Shown piece after piece: positions 1 to 7,112 of a DNA stretch of 64,000 nt; position 1 is the first letter of the stretch, and every line of letters starts with the position of its first letter. Position numbers and translations under genes: made by a program. The notes beneath the pieces are model-generated. The model did no database searches and was not told the DNA's origin. It worked only from the letters and a program-made list of their open reading frames with translations. Source of the DNA: Agrococcus sp. ARC_14 (GTDB taxonomy: Bacteria; Actinomycetota; Actinomycetes; Actinomycetales; Microbacteriaceae); contig NZ_JAKUDO010000001.1 in assembly GCF_022436485.1 (NCBI RefSeq), positions 1-64,000 on the forward strand. The letters run 5' to 3'.

Positions 1-95
1 CCTACCACCGACGCCGCCGGCAGCCACGCCTTGGCCGTTTGACGCCCGTCGAGTACGAGACCATCATGACCAAGAACCTGGCCCTTGCGGCCTAA
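1..95 (+). CDS. IS3-family transposase OrfB, C-terminal end (partial)
   Basis: The frame beginning at base 3 runs to TAA at 93-95 and encodes thirty residues ending in RLGRLTPVEYETIM followed by a short alanine-rich tail. That is the characteristic C-terminus of IS3-family DDE transposases (the OrfB or OrfAB integrase-like part). The catalytic core must lie left of the window. The stop is followed within eight bases by the terminal inverted repeat, as expected for the right end of an IS3 element. The family is recognised from the motif; the exact IS cannot be named. Confidence 0.75.
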   Translation, partial: YHRRRRQPRLGRLTPVEYETIMTKNLALAA

Positions 96-102
96 CCGAA
101 AC

Positions 103-129
103 TGTCACCTACTCGTGCAGCAGCCCCGA
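103..129 (+). repeat. IS3 terminal repeat (right end of plus-strand element)
   Basis: It reads TGTCACCT, three variable bases, CGTGCAGCAG, then a CCCCGA end. It follows the OrfB stop directly. The same pattern recurs at 198-224, where it is the left end of an oppositely oriented element. The two copies are therefore direct repeats here but would be inverted termini of one element. Confidence 0.7.
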
Positions 130-154
130 ACTCGCGCGGGTAGGGCTTGGGCAT
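128..154 (-). pseudogene. Truncated start of IS3-family orfA
   Basis: Read on the minus strand from the ATG at 154, the codons give MPKPYPREF, the standard opening of many IS3-family OrfA (helix-turn-helix) proteins. After nine residues the sequence changes into the terminal repeat of the neighbouring plus-strand element, so the gene is cut off. The translation continues only a few nonsense codons to a stop. This is direct evidence that the element next to the permease was itself interrupted. Confidence 0.7.
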
Positions 155-197
155 GATGACATCCTCCCAGCGGCACCTCACGGCACCACAGATCAGG

Positions 198-224
198 TGT
201 CACCTGTCCGTGCAGCAGACCCGA
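198..224 (-). repeat. IS3 terminal repeat (left end of minus-strand element)
   Basis: Same pattern as 103-129: TGTCACCT, three variable bases, CGTGCAGCAG, then ACCCGA. On the minus strand it precedes the orfA leader and start. Its outer tip abuts the permease codons at about 225, so it marks the insertion point in that gene. Confidence 0.7.
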
Positions 225-621
225 GCGCCATCATGAACGGCTCGAACACGTCATAGATGAGGTGCACCGAGGCGAGCGCGAAGCCCAGCAGCGCGCCGGT
301 GACGACACCGATGGTGTAGCCGGCGGCGACCTCTTGCACCGTGATCCAGGTGTGGAACACCAGCGTGCCATCACCGAGCCAGACGCCCAGCTGGTCGCCG
401 ATCGCGATCGGGTTCGAGATGAACATCGGGTTCGAGACGAAGCCGTGCGCGAGCTGCCAGAGACCGAGGAACGCGAGCAGCAGGGCGACGCGCAGCGACC
501 AGACGGTGGTCCGGCGGCCGTGCCTGCCCCACCAGCTGCGCTGCCGGTCTTCCTTGACGGGGCCCATGGGTGCGGGTGCGGGGGCGCCGGCGCGCTCGGC
601 GACGGGGGCGTCGACGTTCAT
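225..621 (-). pseudogene. ABC transporter permease, interrupted by IS (SsuC/TauC type)
   Basis: About 132 N-terminal residues of a binding-protein-dependent permease of the nitrate/sulfonate/taurine class. There is a cytoplasmic N-terminus, a first membrane segment near residues 43-62, the periplasmic stretch typical of SsuC, then a second membrane helix. Family members normally continue after FMMAL with an inner loop and four more helices. Here the frame passes into the IS terminal repeat and stops after nine foreign residues. The start ATG at 621 overlaps the stop of the upstream ATPase gene. A functional permease is unlikely unless the remaining part is supplied elsewhere. Confidence 0.8.
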
Positions 622-1403
622 GCCTCGGCCCCTTCCTGGGCGCTCGCGCCCTGCTTGAGGGCTTCCGCGAGCGTGCGGTGCAGCTCGATGAAGCGCGGGT
701 CGACGGTCGTCAGATCGGGGTCCCGGGGGCGGGGGATGTCGACCTCCTGGTCGAGCAGGATCCGCCCGAGTCCGCCGAGCACCACGACCCGGTCGCCCAA
801 CAGCAGTGCCTCGTCGATGTCGTGCGTGACGAACACCACGGTCTGCTTGCTCTGCTGCCACAGGCGCAGCAGCTCGCCCTGCAGCTCGTGCCGCAGCTGC
901 GCGTCGAGCGCGCCGAAGGGCTCATCCATGAGCACCGTGTCGGCGCCGGAGGCGAGCATGCGGGCGAGGCTCGCGCGCCGCCGCATGCCGCCGGAGAGCT
1001 CGCGCGGGTAGCTCTCCTCGAAGCCGCCGAGGCCGACGCGCTCGATGAGGTCGGCGGCGATCCGGGTGCGCTCCTCCTTCGGCTTGCCGGCGATCTCGAG
1101 CGGCATCTCGACGTTGCGCTGCACCGTGCGCCAGGGCATCACGGTGTCGCTCTGGGTGAGGTAGCCGATGTCGGCCGTGGGGCCGGTGTGGGCCTTGCCG
1201 TTGTGCAGCACCCGGCCTGCGGTGGGCTTCGAGAGCCCGGAGAGCAGGTTGAGCATGGTCGATTTGCCGCAGCCCGAGCGGCCCAGCACGGTCACGAACG
1301 AGCCGCGCTCGATCGTCAGGCTGAAGTCGCGCAGGGCGACGGTGGCGACGTCGTCGCGCTGGAATTCCTTGGTGAGCTGCTCGATCTCGAGGACACTGCT
1401 CAT
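618..1403 (-). CDS. ABC transporter ATP-binding protein (SsuB/TauB type)
   Basis: 261-residue ATPase that would power import through the neighbouring permease. Visible parts are Walker A GRSGCGKST (41-49), a Q-loop at YLTQ (81-84), signature LSGGM (136-140) and Walker B VLMDEPF (157-163) followed by the D-loop. Length and motif spacing match the nitrate/sulfonate/taurine family rather than the polyamine or iron family. It overlaps the upstream DUF6282 gene by four bases and the downstream permease by four bases, so the three are co-translated. No binding-protein gene for this system is visible here; it may lie beyond the insertion sequence. The transported ligand is unknown. Confidence 0.85.
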   Translation of the reverse strand: MSSVLEIEQLTKEFQRDDVATVALRDFSLTIERGSFVTVLGRSGCGKSTMLNLLSGLSKPTAGRVLHNGKAHTGPTADIGYLTQSDTVMPWRTVQRNVEMPLEIAGKPKEERTRIAADLIERVGLGGFEESYPRELSGGMRRRASLARMLASGADTVLMDEPFGALDAQLRHELQGELLRLWQQSKQTVVFVTHDIDEALLLGDRVVVLGGLGRILLDQEVDIPRPRDPDLTTVDPRFIELHRTLAEALKQGASAQEGAEA

Positions 1404-2389
1404 GCTGCGACCCCTCCCTTCGGGGTGTGGTGCGCGGGTGCATCGGCGAGCGGCTCAGCCCCGGCCAGGAAGCGCGAGTTGTGCACGGCCATGAGCCGCA
1501 CCTCGTCCTCCGTGAAGCCGTGCTCGAGCAGGATGTCTGCCGCGAGCGCCAGGCCGTCCTCGACCGGCGGGTTGAAGGGCTGGCCCAGATCGCTGCTGAT
1601 CACCGAATGCTCGGGGCCGGCGCCGCGGATGTTGCCGAGCCACGTCTCCCAGTCGACCTTGCCGGTGAGCGGCGTCGTCAGGCACCGCTCGAGCAACGCA
1701 CCGTGCGGCACGAGCGCCCGCTGCTGCTCGACCGGGATGCGCTGGGAGGTGAACTCGGGATGCGTCACCACGATGCGACGGACGCCGCGCGCTCGCGCCG
1801 CGGCGACCACCACGGCCGACTCGTCGCCGTGCAGGTGGCCGGTCGCGAGTGTCATGTCGTGCTTCGCGATCACGTCGAGCACCTGGCCGGTGCGCTCGTC
1901 GACCTCGCCGGCTGCATCCAGCACGGGGATGGCCGGGCTGTCGATGCCGGCGTCGCGCAGATCCTGCTGCAGCTGCGCCCACATCGGCGGCTTCGCGCCG
2001 TCGGGCTCCTCGCTCGCGCAGGTGCGCTGGTTGTGGCTGTCGACCGTCGGCAGCCAGACGAACTGGGCGCCGCCGCGGGCGGCGATCTCGACCGCCACCG
2101 GGTTCATGCCGCCGACTGAGGCGTTGAGCGTGATCGCACCCAGCGCATCCACCCCCGGGTGCAGCGCGCGCACGAGCTCGGCGCGCTCCTGGGTGGGCAC
2201 GTAGTGCGACTTCAGCACGAAGCCCGCGAGGCCGAGCTGCTCGTAGCGCTCAGCGAGCTCGAGATCGGTGATGCGCCGCCGCATCACGTCGGGCGCGATG
2301 TGCACGTGCAGGTCATACGACCCGCGCACCAGCTCGCGCGCTCGTGCACTGGGCTGCCGGTGGGTGGCCGGGGTCTGCTCGGCGGTCAT
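1400..2389 (-). CDS. DUF6282-type putative metal-dependent hydrolase (copy 1)
   Basis: 329-residue cytosolic protein with no signal peptide. It shares with its paralog at 22781-23689 a set of residues that resembles an amidohydrolase metal centre: DLHVH (H28, H30), LKSH (K60, H62), GHLH (H185), THPEF (H210) and SSDLGQ (D267). The order HxH, Lys, His, His, Asp is what a TIM-barrel binuclear hydrolase with a carbamylated lysine would show. This is inference, as the family has no assigned function that I know of. First gene of the operon with the SsuB-type ATPase and permease, so its substrate is probably the imported compound. A short palindrome lies upstream at 2422-2433. Confidence 0.65.
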   Translation of the reverse strand: MTAEQTPATHRQPSARARELVRGSYDLHVHIAPDVMRRRITDLELAERYEQLGLAGFVLKSHYVPTQERAELVRALHPGVDALGAITLNASVGGMNPVAVEIAARGGAQFVWLPTVDSHNQRTCASEEPDGAKPPMWAQLQQDLRDAGIDSPAIPVLDAAGEVDERTGQVLDVIAKHDMTLATGHLHGDESAVVVAAARARGVRRIVVTHPEFTSQRIPVEQQRALVPHGALLERCLTTPLTGKVDWETWLGNIRGAGPEHSVISSDLGQPFNPPVEDGLALAADILLEHGFTEDEVRLMAVHNSRFLAGAEPLADAPAHHTPKGGVAA

Positions 2390-2421
2390 CTCGCTCCTTT
2401 GCGATCAAGATCGTTAATGCG

Positions 2422-2433
2422 ATTGTAAACAAT
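2422..2433. promoter_or_regulatory. Candidate operator between divergent genes
   Basis: ATTGT-AA-ACAAT, a five-base inverted repeat in an AT-rich pocket between the DUF6282 operon (start 2389, minus) and the denD-like gene (start 2482, plus). It resembles FadR/FCD-type GntR sites but has a two-base rather than three-base centre. No cognate regulator is adjacent. Confidence 0.4.
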
Positions 2434-2481
2434 TTTGGTGACGATACGCAACGGTGTGTCTCGCTGCGCGAGTATGGACCC

Positions 2482-3459
2482 ATGCGCATCCTCATCACCG
2501 GTGGTTCAGGCTTCGTCGGCACCCAGTTGGCCCAGCGCATCCTCGAGTCCGACGCCCCGATCGGCGAGATCGAACAGCTGACGCTCCTCGACATCGTCGA
2601 GCCGCGGCCCGAGATGCTGCAGGACTCGCGCGTCCGCGCCATCGCCGGGCAGCTGGGCGAGGTGCTGGGCGACATCGGCGGCGTCGACGTGGTCTTCCAC
2701 CTCGCCGGCGTCGTGAGCGGCGCGGCGGAGGCAGACCTCGACCTCGGCATGCAGACGAACGTCGACGACACCCGCGCGCTCCTCGACCACCTTCGCTCCG
2801 CCGACCGAGCGACGCCCACGAAGGTCATCTTCACGAGCACGCTGGCGGTGTTCGGCGTCGACCCGAGCCTCGGAGCACCCGACGTCATCACCGATGACAC
2901 GCTGCCGCGCCCGCAGTCGAGCTACGGCACGCAGAAGCTCATCGGTGAGCTGCTCGTCGCCGACTACGGGCGCCGGGGTCTCATCACCGCCCGCACCGTG
3001 CGCCTGCAGACCGTCGCCGTGCGCCCCGGCAAGCCGAACGCCGCCGCTTCGAGCTTCGTCTCGGGCATCGTCCGCGAACCCGTCGACGGCGTGCGCGCCG
3101 TCTGCCCCGTGCCCGACGACATCCCCGTCGCCCTCTCATCGCCCGGCAAGACGGTGGATGCGCTCGTTCGCGCCGCCACGGCCACCGATGAAGAGTGGGG
3201 CAGTCGCACCGCCGTCATCCTGCCCGGCCTCACAACGACGCCCCGCGCGATGCTCGACACCCTCGACCGCCTCGCTGGCGAGCCGCTCAGCGACCTCGTC
3301 GACGTCGTGGTCGACCCGACGATCGCGGCGATCGTCGAGACCTGGCCGGCCACGTTCGACGCGCAGCGTGCGCTGTCGCTCGGCATCACGGCGCCCGCGT
3401 CGGTGGAGGACGTCATTCGTGAGTACCTCGAGCTCGTGGGCCGGCCGGTCGTCGGCTGA
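2482..3459 (+). CDS. denD: D-erythronate dehydrogenase-like NAD-dependent epimerase/dehydrogenase
   Basis: 325-residue extended-SDR protein. The Rossmann motif GGSGFVG is at residues 7-13 and the catalytic Tyr-x3-Lys is Y148/K152. The C-terminal half, with VPDDIPVALSSPGKTVDAL, looks like the DenD group, which oxidises D-erythronate at C2 or C3 in tetronate catabolism. The ATG at 2482 is chosen because it starts directly at the Rossmann strand; upstream in-frame ATGs would lie in the promoter region. It is transcribed alone, divergent from the DUF6282 operon. The sugar-acid kinase and pdxA2 genes at 44011-46387 are the natural metabolic partners but are 41 kb away. The exact substrate is inferred. 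Confidence 0.7.
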   Translation: MRILITGGSGFVGTQLAQRILESDAPIGEIEQLTLLDIVEPRPEMLQDSRVRAIAGQLGEVLGDIGGVDVVFHLAGVVSGAAEADLDLGMQTNVDDTRALLDHLRSADRATPTKVIFTSTLAVFGVDPSLGAPDVITDDTLPRPQSSYGTQKLIGELLVADYGRRGLITARTVRLQTVAVRPGKPNAAASSFVSGIVREPVDGVRAVCPVPDDIPVALSSPGKTVDALVRAATATDEEWGSRTAVILPGLTTTPRAMLDTLDRLAGEPLSDLVDVVVDPTIAAIVETWPATFDAQRALSLGITAPASVEDVIREYLELVGRPVVG

Positions 3460-3538
3460 GGCGTGCGCGAGCGCCGCACCGGCCCCACGGCCGTGACGCA
3501 TCCCAGGTCGGCAGTCACCTGACGAGCGACCGCGCCCG

Positions 3539-3653
3539 CTCAGTCGTCGTCGTTCGGCGCCCAGCGCGACAGCCAGGCCGAGATCACCAGGCTCGCGCCG
3601 GTCGCGGCGAAGACCACCGTCGCGCCGCCCAGCACCGAGAGCCCGGCGACCGC
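3539..3653. repeat. 115-bp direct repeat, distal copy
   Basis: Identical base for base to 4849-4963, 1310 bp away. It encodes the last 37 codons and stop of the MFS transporter gene, but here detached from the rest of that gene. The copies flank a toxin/antitoxin pair. The arrangement looks like an element that inserted into the 3' end of the transporter gene and restored it with its own copy. Confidence 0.9.
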
Positions 3654-3664
3654 CCCAGCCTCGA

Positions 3665-4246
3665 CTACGGTCTGCGCGGATCGATTCGCGCAGAGCGCGC
3701 AGTCGGCTGCGCGGGCCCCTGGCCGACGAAGGCGCTTGCTCTCGTCACCGCGGCCTGGACCACCGCTGGCTCCGCCTGCAGCATGCGGCAGCGTGCCACC
3801 ATCACCGCGGTCTCGATCAGCCCTGCTCCGACGAGCGCGCCGACGAACGCCAGGTCCTTCATCTCGCCGCGCGCGAGCTTTGAGGCGCACAGGTCATGGC
3901 GCTCCAAGAAGCGCGTCGCGCCTGGCTCGAGGTGCCACGCGATCGTCCGCTTCCGCCAGCCGGTCGGCAGCACGATCGTCTCTCGGTGGACACCCTCGGC
4001 GTAGATCCCGAGCTCTTCCTGCACCGGTGACATCTCTCCGATGTGGACATTGACGAGATCCGCCTTCCTGCGATCACCGTCGTGGAGGAACATCAGGTCG
4101 ACCTCCTGCGACAGCGTCGCGCGCGACGGCAGACGCGCCTCATCGACAGAACCCAAGATGGCCTGCGAGCCGACCACGACGATCTGGTCATCCTCGGTGA
4201 TCTGGCTCGCCATCCGCAGCAGCCGCGAGAGCTCCTGCCGCTTCAC
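3665..4246 (-). CDS. Nucleotidyltransferase-fold toxin-like protein
   Basis: 193 residues. VVVGSQAILGS (24-34) followed by SQEVDLMF (about 47-54) matches the nucleotidyltransferase core pattern of a glycine-serine turn and then a two-acid metal site. Small proteins of this kind (DUF6036 or AbiEii/MenT-like) are toxins in antitoxin-linked pairs; that assignment is by fold pattern only. The start overlaps the stop of the antitoxin gene by four bases, so antitoxin is made first. The C-terminal tail after about residue 175 is arginine- and proline-rich and runs toward the repeat, so the native end may have been altered by the insertion. It lies inside the repeat-flanked cassette. Confidence 0.6.
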   Translation of the reverse strand: MKRQELSRLLRMASQITEDDQIVVVGSQAILGSVDEARLPSRATLSQEVDLMFLHDGDRRKADLVNVHIGEMSPVQEELGIYAEGVHRETIVLPTGWRKRTIAWHLEPGATRFLERHDLCASKLARGEMKDLAFVGALVGAGLIETAVMVARCRMLQAEPAVVQAAVTRASAFVGQGPAQPTARSARIDPRRP

Positions 4247-4743
4247 GCCGCCAGCGCGATGTCGAGCTCGCGCGCCCTCTCGATCGCTGCCGTGCGCTCA
4301 TCGACGTCCAGCACGCCGGCGAACGGAGTGCCCTGCCGCATGTCGGAGGCGTCCTGGCTGCGCTCGGTGATGAGCATCGCGATGTCAGCCGGGGAATGCT
4401 CGAGCACGCGCGACCATCGGCGGAGCCAGTACTCGTCGTGCCGACCGTCGTCCGCCCACCGCTCGAGGTTCCGCTTCGCGGTCTCCAGAACCTTCTCCGG
4501 CTCGGTGAGCAGCTTCGACGCGACGATGGTGTGCATCAGCAACGACCGCGCCTGGTCGGGCGTCGGTCTCCGTTCGATGACGCCGAGAGCGGCGAGCGCT
4601 CTCTGCTTCGTCGTGGTGCGGATCGAGCCGCGCTCGTCGGTGCGCTCGTAGTCCTGCACGGTCGCGCGGGTGACGCCGAGGCGATGCGCGACGTCGCCCA
4701 GGCTCATGCCCCGCTGCTGGCGCAACTCCCTGAGGGTGCTCAT
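4243..4743 (-). CDS. XRE-type helix-turn-helix antitoxin-like protein
   Basis: 166 residues with an N-terminal helix-turn-helix: LRELRQQRGMSLGDVAHRLG, then VTRATVQDYERTD. The remainder is acidic and helical, consistent with a toxin-binding domain. The ATG at 4743 is preferred to the one at 4824 because it starts at the HTH and leaves the palindrome at 4805-4822 as upstream operator. It is translationally coupled to the nucleotidyltransferase-like gene. The likely role is to repress its own promoter and neutralise the partner. No integrase, recombinase or transposase accompanies the pair. Confidence 0.6.
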   Translation of the reverse strand: MSTLRELRQQRGMSLGDVAHRLGVTRATVQDYERTDERGSIRTTTKQRALAALGVIERRPTPDQARSLLMHTIVASKLLTEPEKVLETAKRNLERWADDGRHDEYWLRRWSRVLEHSPADIAMLITERSQDASDMRQGTPFAGVLDVDERTAAIERARELDIALAA

Positions 4744-4804
4744 GATCTCGACCGGCTGCTTCCTGGTTGCTCGCACGGCGCCCCACGATGCGACTCCGGG
4801 TGCC

Positions 4805-4822
4805 GTATGGGAGAAACCATAC
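4805..4822. promoter_or_regulatory. Candidate autoregulatory operator of the toxin/antitoxin pair
   Basis: GTATGG-GAGAAA-CCATAC, a perfect six-base inverted repeat 62 bp upstream of the antitoxin start and 27 bp inside the repeat-flanked cassette. This is the expected place for an antitoxin binding site. Confidence 0.5.
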
Positions 4823-4848
4823 ACCTGCTCGGAGGGGGCCGCCAGTCA

Positions 4849-4963
4849 CTCAGTCGTCGTCGTTCGGCGCCCAGCGCGACAGCCAGGCCGAGATCACCAG
4901 GCTCGCGCCGGTCGCGGCGAAGACCACCGTCGCGCCGCCCAGCACCGAGAGCCCGGCGACCGC
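4849..4963. repeat. 115-bp direct repeat, copy within the MFS gene
   Basis: Second copy of the 3539-3653 repeat. It forms the 3' end and stop codon of the intact MFS gene. Identity ends exactly at 4963, inside the coding sequence. Confidence 0.9.
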
Positions 4964-6034
4964 GAGCGGGATGCCGGTCTGCCCCGCACGATTGCCGACC
5001 AGCCGCATCGAGGCGCCGATGCCGCGGTCGCGCCTGGGGGTCACGAGCGTCATCCACGACATCGTCAGCGGCTGCGCCGTGCCGGCCGCGAGCCCGTAGA
5101 CGACCATCGCCAGCAGCAGCACCCACGGGTCGACCGGCAGTGCCAGCGCCGCGAGCCCGACGGCCGAGGCGAGGCCGCCGACCACGAGCACCCTCCGCCT
5201 GCCGAAGGCGCGCGTGAGGTGACCGAGGCTGAGCCGCGACAGCATGGTCGCGAGCCCGCGAGCCACCAGCAGCGCGGTGAGCACCCAGGGCGCGAGCATC
5301 CGCTCCTGCGCGAGCAGCGGCAGGTAGGCGAGCGCGATGTCGAGCGACGAGAGCACCAGGCTGCTCGTCAGCAGCGCCGGCACGACGCCCCGCACCCGCA
5401 GCAGTCGCCACGCCGCTGGCAGCATCCGCTCGAGCGGCGCATCCCCCTCCCCGATGATGACGCGCGTCGTCGAGCGGATCAGGAACGACAGCGTCAGCAT
5501 CGCGATGGCCGCACCCAGGCAGCACCAGGCGATGAGCTCGAAGGGCGGTGAGGCGGATGCGTCGTTCGGCAGCGCGAGCAGGCCCGGCCCGAGCATCTGG
5601 CCGCTCGAGGTGGCGAAGGTGTAGATGCCGAAGACGGCGTCGAGGCGGCCGGCGGGCGCATCGCGCATCACCCACGCCTGCTCGCCGACGACCGACCAGA
5701 GCACGCCGAGCCCGAGCAGCACGGTCGCGACGATGAGGCCGACGAGCGTCGTGCCCCACAGCAGCGCGACGACGACCGCACCGACGAAGCAGCACGCGCC
5801 CATGAGCAGCGGCACCCGCTCGCCCAGCCGATCGGTGAGCCGGCCGGAGGGCACGGCGAGCAGCAGCGGCGGCACCGCGAAGGCCGCCGTCGCGACGCCC
5901 AGCCAGGCAGAGCTGTGGCCGAGATCGAGGATCGCGTAGCTGATGGCCGGCCGCAGCGCATAGCTGACGGCCTGCACGAGCACCGCATGCACCAGCAGCA
6001 GCGCCAGCGCGGGCGTCAGCCAGCCGCGAGCCAC
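4850..6034 (-). CDS. MFS transporter
   Basis: 394 residues with about twelve hydrophobic segments and the MFS signature GRLTDRLGERVP in the loop after helix 2. It is a proton-driven exporter or importer of a small molecule; the substrate cannot be read from the sequence. It starts two bases after the end of the galD-like gene and is probably the last gene of the nine-gene gallate-type operon, where an aromatic acid or intermediate is a reasonable cargo. Its last 37 codons are duplicated at 3539-3653, showing that this end served as an insertion site. Confidence 0.8.
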   Translation of the reverse strand: MARGWLTPALALLLVHAVLVQAVSYALRPAISYAILDLGHSSAWLGVATAAFAVPPLLLAVPSGRLTDRLGERVPLLMGACCFVGAVVVALLWGTTLVGLIVATVLLGLGVLWSVVGEQAWVMRDAPAGRLDAVFGIYTFATSSGQMLGPGLLALPNDASASPPFELIAWCCLGAAIAMLTLSFLIRSTTRVIIGEGDAPLERMLPAAWRLLRVRGVVPALLTSSLVLSSLDIALAYLPLLAQERMLAPWVLTALLVARGLATMLSRLSLGHLTRAFGRRRVLVVGGLASAVGLAALALPVDPWVLLLAMVVYGLAAGTAQPLTMSWMTLVTPRRDRGIGASMRLVGNRAGQTGIPLAVAGLSVLGGATVVFAATGASLVISAWLSRWAPNDDD

Positions 6035-6035
6035 C

Positions 6036-7112
6036 TCAGCGTCGCGGTCGCGGGTAGACCGTGCCGTCCATGATCGGGCGGGCGGTGCGCACGATCGCCG
6101 TGCGGCCCACGTCGCGGCCGTCGAGCTCCACCTCGACCTCGAGCGCGCCGGTCGGGTGCTCGATGCGCAGCCGCGAGCCGTCCGGCCGCACCGCCAGGCC
6201 GTCGGCGGTGGAGCCGGGCAGCAGCGCCGCGACCGCGACGCTCGCGGCGCCCAGCACGCCGATCGAAGTGTGGCAGCGATGCGGGATGAAGGTGCGCGTC
6301 GACAGCGCTCCCCCGGCCGTCGGCACCGACACCATCGTCAGCTTCGGCACCGTCGCCTCCCGCACGTCGCCGAGGCCCATGCGCGGGCCCGCCTCCAGCC
6401 GGATGCGCTCGAGCCGCTCGCGCAGCGCCGCGTCGGCCTCGAGCTCGGCCGGCGTCTCGTCGCCGGTGATGCCGAGGTCGGATGCGCGCAGCACGACCGT
6501 GGGCATGCCGTTGTCGATGAGGGTGGCGGGGAAGCCCGCGACCTCGTCGATCGCGTTGCCGGTCGGCAGCAGCGCGCCGCAGCTCGAGCCCGCGGTGCCC
6601 TCGAAGTCGAGCACCACGGCGCCGGCCGTGCCGGGCACGCCGTCGATCGCGGTCTCGCCGTCGTAGTCGACGGCGCCGCCGGGCGTCGGCACGTGCGCGA
6701 CGGCGGTGCCTCCGGTGTTGGCCATGCGGATCGTCACGAGCGTCTCGCCCTCGGCCGCGGCGACGAGCCCGCGCTCGATGGCGAAGGGGCCGACGCCCGC
6801 CAGCAGGTTGCCGCAGTTCTGCCGGTCGCTCACGAGCGCCTCGTCGACCGAGACCTGCAGGAACAGGTACTCCACCGCATCCGCCGACGCGTCGTTCGGC
6901 AGCCGGCGCACGATCGCGACCTTGCTCGTGAGCGGATGGCCGCCGCCGAGTCCGTCGATCTGGCGCGCGTCGGGCGAGCCCATGATGCGCAGCAGCAGCG
7001 CGTCGCGCTCTGCGGGGTCGGTCGGCAGGTCGTCGGCGAGGAAGTAGGCGCCCTTGGAGGTGCCGCCGCGCATGAGCATGCAGCGCACGCCTGCCGTGGC
7101 AGCGCCGCTCAC
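6036..7112 (-). CDS. galD: PrpF-family isomerase, probable 4-oxalomesaconate tautomerase
   Basis: 358 residues of the PrpF/DapF-fold family. Visible hallmarks are RCMLMRGGTSKGAYF at the N-terminus, NCGNLLAGVGPFAIERG, GSSCGALLPTGN and HRCHTSIGV. The Cys residues in the NCGN and SSCG motifs are the usual two acid/base positions of the fold. GalD interconverts keto and enol forms of 4-oxalomesaconate in gallate breakdown. The presence of galB- and galC-type genes in the same operon favours that role over methylaconitate isomerase. The GTG start at 7112 overlaps the GntR stop by four bases (GTGA) and places the start ten residues before the first conserved motif. Confidence 0.75.
   Translation of the reverse strand: MSGAATAGVRCMLMRGGTSKGAYFLADDLPTDPAERDALLLRIMGSPDARQIDGLGGGHPLTSKVAIVRRLPNDASADAVEYLFLQVSVDEALVSDRQNCGNLLAGVGPFAIERGLVAAAEGETLVTIRMANTGGTAVAHVPTPGGAVDYDGETAIDGVPGTAGAVVLDFEGTAGSSCGALLPTGNAIDEVAGFPATLIDNGMPTVVLRASDLGITGDETPAELEADAALRERLERIRLEAGPRMGLGDVREATVPKLTMVSVPTAGGALSTRTFIPHRCHTSIGVLGAASVAVAALLPGSTADGLAVRPDGSRLRIEHPTGALEVEVELDGRDVGRTAIVRTARPIMDGTVYPRPRR

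Larger units (their letters stand above)
1..224. mobile_element. Nested IS3-family insertion remnants
   Basis: Two pieces of related IS3-type elements lie head to head. The plus-strand piece supplies the end of an OrfB transposase and one terminal repeat (103-129). The minus-strand piece supplies the other terminal repeat (198-224), a leader and the first nine codons of orfA. The plus-strand element's end abuts orfA codon nine, so one element appears to have inserted into the other, which itself had interrupted the ABC permease that continues at 225. The left side lies outside the window, so the full structure cannot be seen. Confidence 0.75.
3539..4963. mobile_element. Repeat-flanked toxin/antitoxin cassette in the 3' end of an MFS gene
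   Basis: Two perfect 115-bp direct repeats bracket 1195 bp holding only an antitoxin and a toxin-like gene. The period is 1310 bp. Because the proximal repeat completes the MFS gene, the transporter stays intact while the original 3' end now sits at the far side of the cassette. No recombination gene is present, so mobility would have to be supplied in trans, or the structure arose by homologous integration of a circle. The boundaries are taken from the end of base identity. Confidence 0.7.

Noticed and set aside
570..2204. Plus-strand open frame opposite the ABC ATPase and DUF6282 genes
   Set aside because: The minus strand carries Walker motifs and conserved blocks in this interval; the plus reading has none.
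3539..3653. Distal repeat copy as a separate transporter gene fragment with its own function
   Set aside because: It is an exact copy of the transporter 3' end, lacks a start and has no ribosome-binding site.
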